The notes under the pieces were generated by a model. The model was not told the DNA's origin. It saw only the letters and a list, made by a program, of their open reading frames with translations, and did not search any database. 64,000 nt of DNA from Nocardia salmonicida NBRC 13393 (GTDB lineage: Bacteria; Actinomycetota; Actinomycetes; Mycobacteriales; Mycobacteriaceae), in the NCBI RefSeq assembly GCF_001613085.1, contig NZ_BDBR01000010.1, positions 186,001 to 250,000 of the forward strand. Direction: 5' to 3'. Shown one piece after another: positions 16,914 through 25,500 of the stretch; the stretch's first letter is position 1, and every line of letters starts with the position of its first letter. The translations under genes and the position numbers were made by a program.

Positions 16914-18098
16914 ATGTCGCTGACCATTCCAGCATTGGCGGGCAAGCTCGCCGGCCTGCAGAGCTCGGCGATCAGAGACCTGCTGAAACTCACCGCTCGC
17001 GACGACATCATCAGCCTCGCGGGCGGCCTCCCCGACGCCGCCCTGATGCCGCGCGAGCGGATCGCCCTCGCCGCCGAGACCGCGCTGCGCGACGCCGCCG
17101 TTCTGCAGTACACCGAGTCGTCCGGCTGGCCCGCGCTGCGCGCGGTGATCGCGGCCCGCGAATCGGCAAAGATCGGCCGCACGGTGCCGGTCGCGGAAGT
17201 CTTCATCACTCACGGCTCCCAGCAGGCGCTCTCCCTGCTGGCCGAAGTCCTCCTCGACCCCGGCGCCCTCGTGATCGTCGAAGATCCCGCGTATGTGGGT
17301 GCCCTGCAAGTGTTTCGAGCGGCCGGTGCCCGAATCGTCGCCGTCCCCTTGGACAGCGAAGGCATGCGTCTGGACATCCTCGAAGACCTTCTCGCGGCAG
17401 GTGAACGCCCCGCCGTGGTCCACACCGTCTCCACCTTCCACAACCCCGGCGGCGTCACCCTCACCCCCGAACGCCGCCGGCGCCTCGCGGAACTGGCTGA
17501 GGCACATGGCTTCTGGATCATCGAAGACGACCCCTACGGCGAACTCTGGTTCGACACCCCGGCCCCGGCGCCGGTGGCCGCGTACTCGCCCCAGGTGGTC
17601 CGCCTGTCCAGCGTCTCCAAGATCCTGTCCCCCTCGCTCCGCGTCGGCTGGATGATCGCCCCCGAAAGAGTCTGTCGCGCAGTGGAACTGCTCAAACAGG
17701 GCGCCGACCTCTGCGGTTCGGCCCTGACCCAGCAGATCACCACCGACCTGCTCACCGACACCGACTGGCTGTCCACCCACATAGCTTCGATTCGCACCAC
17801 CTACGGCACCCGAGCCAAAGCCCTCGTCTCCGCCGTCCGCGCCACTTTCGCCGACCGCGTTCGTTGTACCGACCCCACCGGCGGCATGTTCATCTGGGCC
17901 GAATTCACCGACAACACCGACACTTCCGCACTCCTGCCCACGGCGCTCGAAGCCGGCGTCGCGTACGTCCCCGGCGCGGCCTTCGCCGTCGCCGACACCA
18001 CCCCCAACACCTTACGCCTGTGCTTCACCACCTCGGACGAAGCCACCCTGACCGAGGCGGTCAGGCGCTTGTCGAAGGCCGCACAGACTACGAGCTGA
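16914..18098 (+). CDS. PLP-dependent class I/II aminotransferase (2-aminoadipate/MocR-like group)
   Basis: 394 residues of fold-type I. Visible are ISLAGGLPD, YTESSGWPALRAVIA, the cofactor-contact Asn in STFHNPGGVTLT, IIEDDPYGEL with the PLP-binding Asp, and VSKILSPSLRVGW with the Schiff-base Lys. The C-terminal Arg of RLCFTTSD binds the substrate carboxylate. The combination is typical of the LysN/Aro8-like group that transaminates 2-aminoadipate, branched-chain or aromatic amino acids. No N-terminal HTH is present, so it is an enzyme and not a full MocR regulator. The ATG at 16914 follows a GGAGG. It would be a natural next step after the lat/pcd products at 28.5-32 kb, but that link is speculative. 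Confidence 0.85.
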   Translation: MSLTIPALAGKLAGLQSSAIRDLLKLTARDDIISLAGGLPDAALMPRERIALAAETALRDAAVLQYTESSGWPALRAVIAARESAKIGRTVPVAEVFITHGSQQALSLLAEVLLDPGALVIVEDPAYVGALQVFRAAGARIVAVPLDSEGMRLDILEDLLAAGERPAVVHTVSTFHNPGGVTLTPERRRRLAELAEAHGFWIIEDDPYGELWFDTPAPAPVAAYSPQVVRLSSVSKILSPSLRVGWMIAPERVCRAVELLKQGADLCGSALTQQITTDLLTDTDWLSTHIASIRTTYGTRAKALVSAVRATFADRVRCTDPTGGMFIWAEFTDNTDTSALLPTALEAGVAYVPGAAFAVADTTPNTLRLCFTTSDEATLTEAVRRLSKAAQTTS

Positions 18099-18184
18099 AC
18101 GCCGAGGCCCTTCGTCGCCGGTTCTCTCGCCACGGTGTCGGGCGCAATTCCGGTCGGCGGCCCACCGGGCGCCGAATGCGAGTT

Positions 18185-18259
18185 GGCAGCCGCTTCGAGC
18201 AATGCTTCCACGGTGTTCCTGGATCGCTGTTGCCGAGGCAGCTTGCGCGGTCGGTTCAT
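18185..18259 (-). pseudogene. Truncated N-terminus of a TetR-family regulator
   Basis: The ATG at 18259 overlaps the glpK stop as ATGA and opens RPRKLPRQQRSRNTVEALLE, the typical N-terminal arm of a TetR repressor. After about 25 codons the similarity stops. No helix-turn-helix follows, and the frame then runs antisense through the aminotransferase gene. It reads as the stub of a glpK-coupled TetR gene whose remainder was lost, probably when the aminotransferase DNA arrived. The remaining 86 bases to the aminotransferase stop (18099-18184) hold nothing recognisable. Confidence 0.55.
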
Positions 18260-19752
18260 ACCCAGTTGTAGGTGCGTTCGACGGCCTTGTTCCAGTCGGC
18301 GTAGCGCTGGGCCCGTTCCTCCTCCGACAGCGCGGGAGTCCAGGTTCGATCAGCGGACCAGTTGGCGCGCAGATCGTCGAGGCCGGACCAGTAGCCGACC
18401 GCCAAACCGGCGGCGTAGGCGGCGCCGAGGGCGGTGGTTTCGGCGACTACCGGGCGGACGACGGGGACGTCGAGGATGTCGGCTTGGAATTGCATGAGCA
18501 GGTTGTTGCCGGTCATGCCGCCGTCGACCTTGAGGGTGGTGAGCTCCAGGTCGAGGCGTTGGGCGGCGGCGTCGGCGCGCATGGCGTCCACGACCTCGCG
18601 GGTCTGGAAGGCGGTGGATTCGAGCGCGGCCCTTGCCAGGTGGGCCTTGGTGACGAAGCGGGTGAGGCCGGCGATGACGCCGCGGGCGTCGGGGCGCCAG
18701 CGGGGGGCGAACAGGCCGGAGAAGGCCGGGACGAAGTGAGCGCCGCCGTTGTCGTCGACGCTGCGGGCCAGCGGTTCCACCTCCTCGGCGGAGGAGATGA
18801 TGCCGAGGTTGTCGCGCAGCCACTGGACCAGTGAGCCGGTGACGGCGATGGAGCCTTCGAGGGCGTAGACGACGGGGGCGTTACCGAGTTGGTAGCAGGC
18901 GGTGGTGAGCAGCCCGTGCTTGCTGAACACCGGGGTGGTGCCGGTGTTGAGGAGCATGAAATTGCCGGTGCCATAGGTGTTCTTGGCTTCGCCGGGGGAC
19001 AGGCACGCCTGGCCGAAGGTGGCCGCCTGCTGGTCGCCGAGGATGCCGGCGACGGGGATTCCTTCGAACGGACCGGAGACGATATCGGCGTAGACCTCCG
19101 ACGAGCTGCGGATCTGCGGCAGCAGCGACATCGGGATGCCGAAGTCGGCGCAGATCCGCGAGTCCCATCGCAGGGTACGAAGATCCATCAGCATGGTGCG
19201 TGAGGCGTTGGTGACGTCGGTGAGGTGCTCACCGGTCAGCTTCCACAGTACCCAGCTGTCCATGGTGCCGAAACACAGGTCGCCGGCTTCGGCGCGCGCC
19301 CGGACGCCGTCGACATTGTCGAGAATCCAGCGCAATTTCGGTCCGGCGAAATAGGTCGACAGCGGCAGTCCGGTGCGGTCCGCATAGCGTTGCGGTCCTT
19401 GCTCACCGGCCAGTTCGGTGCACAGTTGATCGGTGCGGGTGTCCTGCCAGACGATCGCGTTGTACACGGGCTCGCCGGTGGCCCGGTCCCACACCACCGT
19501 GGTCTCGCGCTGATTGGTGATCCCCACCGCGGCCAGATCCCCGGCCGAGCACCGGCTGTTGCCCAGTGCCGCACCGAGCACCGACTCGGTATTGCGCCAC
19601 ACCTCCGCCGGATCGTGCTCCACCCAGCCCGGCTTCGGAAAGATCTGCCGATGCTCCCGCTGCGCGGTCCCGACGATCCGACCCCGCCGATCGAAGATGA
19701 TGCACCGACTCGAAGTCGTGCCCTGATCGATGGCAGCCACATAGCGACGCAT
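18256..19752 (-). CDS. glpK: Glycerol kinase
   Basis: Phosphorylates glycerol to sn-glycerol-3-phosphate. The 498-residue length is standard for FGGY kinases. Visible are the phosphate-1 loop [16 protein letters not shown], the glycerol-binding region WVEHDPAE and [34 protein letters not shown], and the ATP-site [18 protein letters not shown]. The ATG at 19752 lies six bases after a TAACCT box. It is divergent from glpD, giving a compact glycerol-use pair. Downstream it overlaps a TetR stub by ATGA. Confidence 0.96.
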   Translation of the reverse strand: MRRYVAAIDQGTTSSRCIIFDRRGRIVGTAQREHRQIFPKPGWVEHDPAEVWRNTESVLGAALGNSRCSAGDLAAVGITNQRETTVVWDRATGEPVYNAIVWQDTRTDQLCTELAGEQGPQRYADRTGLPLSTYFAGPKLRWILDNVDGVRARAEAGDLCFGTMDSWVLWKLTGEHLTDVTNASRTMLMDLRTLRWDSRICADFGIPMSLLPQIRSSSEVYADIVSGPFEGIPVAGILGDQQAATFGQACLSPGEAKNTYGTGNFMLLNTGTTPVFSKHGLLTTACYQLGNAPVVYALEGSIAVTGSLVQWLRDNLGIISSAEEVEPLARSVDDNGGAHFVPAFSGLFAPRWRPDARGVIAGLTRFVTKAHLARAALESTAFQTREVVDAMRADAAAQRLDLELTTLKVDGGMTGNNLLMQFQADILDVPVVRPVVAETTALGAAYAAGLAVGYWSGLDDLRANWSADRTWTPALSEEERAQRYADWNKAVERTYNWV

Positions 19753-19758
19753 TGCTGC

Positions 19759-19764
19759 AGGTTA
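19759..19764 (-). promoter_or_regulatory. Leaderless -10 box of glpK (TAACCT)
   Basis: On the minus strand TAACCT, six bases (GCAGCA), then the ATG of glpK at 19752. Confidence 0.6.
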
Positions 19765-19920
19765 CCGAATGCGGAGCCAGCGACCGCGGGAATTGTCGTC
19801 GGCGACGAATTTCGCAGCCGCGCCCCGCCGCGCACGTCCCGAGCGCCGAGCGGGCACTACGTTTAGCCTGTACGCAGCGGCGCCGCCGAACGCGGCGTTC
19901 GCCCCCACTGTCGACTGGGA

Positions 19921-19939
19921 CCGGCCGTTCCTCGGCCGG
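19921..19939 (+). promoter_or_regulatory. Stem-loop in the glpD leader
   Basis: CCGGCCG and CGGCCGG pair around TTCCT, ending four bases before the GAGGAG ribosome site of glpD. TAGCCT at 19864-19869 could be the -10. The hairpin could limit ribosome access; no riboswitch class is recognised. Confidence 0.35.
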
Positions 19940-19955
19940 CGGCGAGGAGTCGAGC

Positions 19956-21746
19956 ATGTCGCAGACACCGGAGTTTCCGTTCCTGCACCCGGGTGAGCTG
20001 GTCGCGGGCGGGAAGCGGGACCGGCTCGGGCCGGGTGAGCTGGGGCCCGAACATCGGCGCAGCGCCTGGGAGCGTCTGGGCAAGGATCAGTTCGATGTCC
20101 TGGTCGTCGGCGGCGGAGTCGTCGGCGCCGGTATCGCGCTCGACGCCGCGACGCGCGGTCTGTCGGTCGCGCTGGTCGAAGCCCGTGATCTCGCGTCGGG
20201 CACGTCGAGCCGCTCGTCGAAGATGTTCCACGGCGGCCTGCGCTACCTCGAACAGCTCGAATTCGGGCTGGTCAGGGAAGCGCTGAAGGAACGTGAGCTG
20301 GCGCTGTCGACCTTGGCGCCGCACCTGGTGAAGCCGCTGCGCTTCCTCTACCCGCTGACCCACCGCGTATGGGAAAGACCGTACGTAGCCGCCGGACTGA
20401 CTCTCTACGACTCCATGGGCGGCGCGAAATCGGTTCCGGGACAGCATCATCTGACCCGGCACGGCGCGCTGCGCCTCGCTCCCGGCCTGCGCCGGGATTC
20501 GATGATCGGCGGCGTCACCTACTACGACACCGTGGTCGACGACGCCCGCCACACCATGACGGTCGCCCGCACCGCGGCCCATTACGGCGCGGTCATCCGC
20601 ACCTCCACGCAGGTCGTCGGGTTCCTGCGCGAAGCCGACCGGGTCGTCGGGGTGAAACTGCGCGACACCGAGGACGGGCGCACCGGCGAGGCGCGCGCGA
20701 ATGTGGTGATCAACGCGACGGGCGTCTGGACCGACGAGGTGCAGGGTCTATCGAATCAACGTGGCCGATTCCATGTGCGCGCGTCCAAGGGTGTGCACAT
20801 CGTGGTGCCGCGCGACCGCATCGTCAGCGATGCCGCGATCATCCTGCGCACCGCCACCTCGGTGCTGTTCGTCATCCCGTGGGGCGCGCACTGGATCGTC
20901 GGCACCACCGACACCGACTGGAATCTCGACCTCGCCCACCCCGCGGCGACCAAGGCCGATATCGACTACCTGCTCGGCCGGGTCAACGAGGTGCTGGTCA
21001 CCCCGCTCACCCACGCCGACATCGACGGGGTCTACGCGGGCCTGCGCCCCTTGCTCGCGGGGGAGAACGACGAGACCTCCAAGCTCTCGCGCGAACACGC
21101 CGTGGCCAGGGTCGCGCCCGGACTGGTCAGCATCGCGGGCGGCAAGTACACCACCTATCGGGTGATGGCGGCTGACGCGATGGATGAAGCCGCACAGGAC
21201 ATTCCGGCGCGCGTCTCGCCCTCGATCACCGAGAAGGTCGCGCTGCTCGGCGCCGACGGCTACTTCGCGCTGGTCAACCAGACCGTGCAGCTGGCCGAGC
21301 ACTACCGCATCCACCCGTACCGGATGACGCACCTGCTCGACCGCTACGGCTCCCTGGTCGACGAGGTCCTCGCCATGGCCGCGGGCAAACCCGAACTGCT
21401 GCAACCGATTACCGACGCCCCCGCCTACCTGCAGGTCGAAGCGGTGTACGCGGCCGCCGCGGAGGGCGCGCTGCACCTCGACGACATCCTGGCCCGTCGC
21501 ACCCGCATCTCGATCGAATACTCCGATCGCGGCGCGAACAGTGCCGAACAGGTGGCCCACCTCGTCGCACCCGTACTCGGTTGGGACGCCGACGATATCG
21601 ACCGCGAGGTATCCACGTATCAAGCGCGCGTGCGGGCCGAAATCGAATCGCAGACCCAACCCGACGACAAATCGGCCGACGCACTACGCGCCGCCGCCCC
21701 CGAGCCGCGCCCACAACTGCTGGAACCGGTACCGCAGGACCGCTGA
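19956..21746 (+). CDS. glpD: Glycerol-3-phosphate dehydrogenase, FAD-dependent
   Basis: Oxidises sn-glycerol-3-phosphate to dihydroxyacetone phosphate and passes electrons to quinone at the membrane face. The 596-residue product has the FAD-binding VLVVGGGVVGAGIALDAATRG near residues 48-68, TSSRSSKMFHGGLRYLEQ, VINATGVWTDEV, TDTDWNLDLAHP, AGLRPLLAG and IAGGKYTTYRVMA, then the helical C-terminal DAO_C domain. The frame is open to 19752, but the ATG at 19956 has GAGGAG eight bases upstream and gives the usual length. It matches glpD2 (Rv3302c) and is divergent from glpK. The stop is 16 bases from the convergent nei2 stop, with no hairpin between them. Confidence 0.95.
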   Translation: MSQTPEFPFLHPGELVAGGKRDRLGPGELGPEHRRSAWERLGKDQFDVLVVGGGVVGAGIALDAATRGLSVALVEARDLASGTSSRSSKMFHGGLRYLEQLEFGLVREALKERELALSTLAPHLVKPLRFLYPLTHRVWERPYVAAGLTLYDSMGGAKSVPGQHHLTRHGALRLAPGLRRDSMIGGVTYYDTVVDDARHTMTVARTAAHYGAVIRTSTQVVGFLREADRVVGVKLRDTEDGRTGEARANVVINATGVWTDEVQGLSNQRGRFHVRASKGVHIVVPRDRIVSDAAIILRTATSVLFVIPWGAHWIVGTTDTDWNLDLAHPAATKADIDYLLGRVNEVLVTPLTHADIDGVYAGLRPLLAGENDETSKLSREHAVARVAPGLVSIAGGKYTTYRVMAADAMDEAAQDIPARVSPSITEKVALLGADGYFALVNQTVQLAEHYRIHPYRMTHLLDRYGSLVDEVLAMAAGKPELLQPITDAPAYLQVEAVYAAAAEGALHLDDILARRTRISIEYSDRGANSAEQVAHLVAPVLGWDADDIDREVSTYQARVRAEIESQTQPDDKSADALRAAAPEPRPQLLEPVPQDR

Positions 21747-21762
21747 GCCTCAGTAGACGATT

Positions 21763-22536
21763 TCAGGGTAGGGGCTGACAGCGTGGGCAGAAGTAGATGC
21801 CGCGTTCGCGCTGGGTGATGCGGTCGGCGGGCTCGTTCTCGCCGAGGAGTTGGGAGGCGATAGGGGTGCCGCAGCGGGGGCAGGAGCGGCGGGTACGGCC
21901 GTAGACCATGGCGCGCCACGGTGGTTGGTGTGCGGCCTTGCCGAGGACGCGGTGAGCTTCGTCGACGAGCGCCACGAGATCGGGGATGTCGCCGACGGCG
22001 GTAACCGGGTGGACTTTGCGTAGGAAGCAGATCTCGCTGCGGTAGATATTGCCGATCCCTGCCAGATTGCGCTGGTCGAGCAGGGCGAGACCGATGGCGC
22101 GACGGGGGTACTCGGTGAGCCTGCGCAAGGCCTCGGCCGCATCCCAGTCCGGACCGAGGAGATCGGGGCCGAGATGGCCGATGACAGTGTGTTCGTCGGC
22201 GCGCGCCAGCACTTGAACCTTGCCCAGCGAGAAGCCGACGGCCTCGAACTCGTCGTTGGCGAGCACCAGTCGCGCGGTGACCGCGGGTTTGGTCCAGCGC
22301 TGGCCGCGATGGAACACCCGCCACACGCCTTCCATCTTCAGGTGGGTGTGGATGCTCACGCGGTCGGTGCGGATGAACAGGTGCTTGCCGTAGCTGGCGA
22401 CCTCCTCGACGGGCTCGCCGACCAGATTCACGGTGGCGTAGCGCGGGACCCGGAAGTCGCTGCGGGTCAGAGTTCTACCGACCAGGGCCGTGCGTAGGCG
22501 CTTCGCGGCGTGGAAGACTGTGTCGCCCTCTGGCAT
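21763..22536 (-). CDS. nei2: Endonuclease VIII-type DNA glycosylase (Nei2)
   Basis: Base-excision repair glycosylase/AP lyase for oxidised pyrimidines. The 257-residue product starts MPEGDTVFHAAKRL, with the catalytic Pro-Glu of the Fpg/Nei family; Asp at the fourth position and the missing Fpg-type ELPEVE make it Nei2-like. The H2TH helix region is DQRNLAGIGNIYRSEICF, and the C-terminal zinc finger is CPRCGTPI with YFCPRCQ. It starts four bases after the lhr stop, so both are one repair operon, as Rv3296 and Rv3297 are neighbours. Confidence 0.93.
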   Translation of the reverse strand: MPEGDTVFHAAKRLRTALVGRTLTRSDFRVPRYATVNLVGEPVEEVASYGKHLFIRTDRVSIHTHLKMEGVWRVFHRGQRWTKPAVTARLVLANDEFEAVGFSLGKVQVLARADEHTVIGHLGPDLLGPDWDAAEALRRLTEYPRRAIGLALLDQRNLAGIGNIYRSEICFLRKVHPVTAVGDIPDLVALVDEAHRVLGKAAHQPPWRAMVYGRTRRSCPRCGTPIASQLLGENEPADRITQRERGIYFCPRCQPLP

Positions 22537-22540
22537 TCGG

Positions 22541-25500
22541 CTACACCTGCCTACGCAGCCGCAGACCGCTCGGGGTCATCGAGAAACCGGCTTCGATCAG
22601 GACTTCGACGAACAGGTTGCCGTGCACGGTTTCTCCGTTGATCTTGTCGATCACCAAGCTGTCGACCCTGCGGTCGCGTACCAGTCCGGCCAGCGCGATC
22701 GCTGCCGCCCGGCGCAGGCCGATGTCCTCGGTGAAGCTGAGCAGTGTCTTGCCGCCGCGCTCGGAGTAGAGCACCAACTCGCCGCCGACCAGCACCACCA
22801 CCGCGCCCGCCTTGCGGCCCGGCCGATGACCGCCGTCGGCGTCGCCCTTCGGCCACGGCAGGGCCGCGCCGTAGGGGTTGGCGGGGTCGCACGCCGCGAG
22901 GGCGAGCGCGACGCCCGCTCTGGTGTTGTCACGGTCAGTGTCGAACGAACGCAGGCGATCGACGGTATCGGTGGTGGAGAACTGGGCGCCGCCGAGCGTG
23001 TCGACGAAATAGCCGCGTCGGCAACGGCCGCGATCCTCGAATTCGGTGAGCACCCGGTACATCAGCTGGAACCCACCGGAGATCCCTTCGTTCTGCACCG
23101 AACCGCGAGTCAGCACGCCGTAGCGTTCGACGAGCTGATCGGCGGTGGCGTGGGCGCGAACGGTGTTGTCCTGCACGCGTCCGGGCAAGATCGACCAGCG
23201 GCCGGCCAGCGTGGGCGGACCGGACCGGGTCGGCATCGAGGGTCGCGGCAGGTACGCGCGGCCTCGGGGAGCGCGGCGCGGGGTGCGGTGCGCGGTGGTG
23301 GTCCTGGCGGTGCCGGACAGCAGGGCGCGCACCGGGGCGAAGGTGTCACCGGAGACGTAGCCGGCCCAGACCAGCTGCCACAGTGCGTCCCCGGCCGCCT
23401 TGTCGTCGAGCAGACCCGCGGCATCGGAGAGCTGGCGGAAGAAATAGGCACCGCCGCCGGTCAGCGTGGGTGGTAATCGTGTGGCACCACCGGATGCCAT
23501 GGGCGCATCGTGTTCTGGATCAGGCCGTTGGCCGTTGCCGCTGGCTGGCTCGGCGGCGTCGAGGTCGACGACCTTGTCGTCGGACGATTTTCCACGAGCA
23601 GCCTTCGCGCGCGGGCCGGGCGCCTTCGAGTCGGTGCCGGGCGGGGGCCATGGCTCCAGGTTCGCGCCGAGGGCAACCAGAAGGCTGAGCTGGATGTCGG
23701 TGGGGTCGATGTCATCGGCGGGCGGCAGCGTGAACGGGGCCTGGTCGGCCAGGTGCAGGGCGATCCAGCCGTCACGGGCGGTGATGGCGCCGTGGCCGGA
23801 CCACACCACCTCGCCGGTCGCCATCAGCTCGTCCAGCATGGCGGGGGAGTAGTCGCGCACTCGCGTCGGCAGGATCAGCGACTCCCAGGCCGAGGCCGGA
23901 ATCGGCACGCCCGCAAGCTGTTCCACGACGGTCGCCACGCCGTCGACGCCGCGTAGCTCGCCGGAACCGACGTGTTGCCACGCGGGGAGGAAGCGTGCGA
24001 AGGCGGCGGTGGACACCGGCTCGACCTCGTGCCGGGCGGCGGCCAGCGAACGGCGGCGCAACCGACGCAAGACCTGGGCATCGCACCACTCTCCGCCGGC
24101 GGTACCCGGCGTGAACTCACCTTCCACGACCCGCTTTTCGGCGAGCAGGCGGTGCAGCGACGTCGCGGCGACGGCGGTACCCAGGCCGAACCGGTCGGCG
24201 ACCGCGGCCGTCGTGAACGGCGCATGGGTGCGCGCGTAGCGACCGACGAGGTCGCCCAGTGGATCGGGCACCGGTTCGATGAACGCCGCGGGAACCCCGA
24301 TCGGCAACGGCACTCCCAGTGCGTCCCGCAGGCGCGCCGCGTCCTCGACCGCCACCCACCAGGTTCGTCCCGCGAACGAAACCTCCAGCGCCCGACGCGA
24401 ATCCCGTAGTTCCGCGAACCACGCGGGCGCGTCGGAGTCGATGACGAGGTCACGCTCATCTTGACCGGAAGCTAGTCCGCGATCCACCCCGTCGGAGGGA
24501 GCAGCAATCGCTGCGGTTCCAGCGAGATCGGACGGCTCGGCTGCGAGAGCGCCCCCGTTGGGTCCTGTGGTGAGCTCACCGGATTCCGAGGCGAGATCGT
24601 GCGTGCGATAGTCGTCGGGTGCTCGGCTTTCCATGGCTTCGGCGTGGCGGGCGGCGGATGCGGTGCCGGGCCGGGGGACGCAGCGGGCCGCGGCTTCGAC
24701 GGGCGTGAGGGGGCCGAGTAGACGCAGGAGGTCGGCCAGACCCTCGGCATCGCGGGCTCGACGTTCGGGGGTGAGGCGTTGGAGTTCCTGCTCGGTCAGG
24801 GTGATGACGTCGGGGTCGAGGAGTTCGCGGAGCTCGACCCGGCCGAGGAGTTCGGCGAGCAGGCTGGAGTCCAGCGCCAGTGCGGCGGCTCGGCGTTCGG
24901 CCAGCGGGCTGTCGCCGTCGTAGAGGAATTGGCCGATGTAGGAGAACAGCAGAGCGCCCGCGAAGGGTGACGGGCTCGCGGTTTCGACCTCGATCAGGCG
25001 GATCTCGCGGCGGGCCACCTTGGTGAGCAGGTCGCGCAGGGCGGGCAGGTCGTATACGTCGCGCAGGCATTCGCGGACGGTTTCCAGCAGGATCGGGAAC
25101 TGCGGGAATTTGCGTGCCACATCCAGCAATTGGGCCGAGCGCTGCCGCTGCTGCCACAGCGGGGCGCGCTTGCCGGGATCGCGGCGCGGCAGCAGCAGCG
25201 CCCTGGCGGCGCATTCGCGGAAGCGGGACGCGAAAAGGGCTGAGCCGCCGACCTGTTCGGTGACGATGTCGTCGATCTCGTCGGGCTCGAAGGCGAACAG
25301 TTCGGCGCCGGGCGGTTGATCGGTGGTATCGGGGAGGCGCACCACGATGCCGTCGTCGGAGGCCGTCGGGGCGGCGTCGATGCCGAACTGTTCCTGTAGG
25401 CGCGCGCCCACCGCCAGTGCCCACGGGGCGTGCACCGGAGTGCCGTAGGGGGAATGCAGGACCAGGCGCCAGTCGCCGAGTTCGTCGCGGAACCGTTCCA

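Noticed and set aside
19921..19939. glpD leader stem-loop as a riboswitch
   Set aside because: A single 7-base-pair stem with no conserved ligand core; recorded only as a possible leader hairpin.
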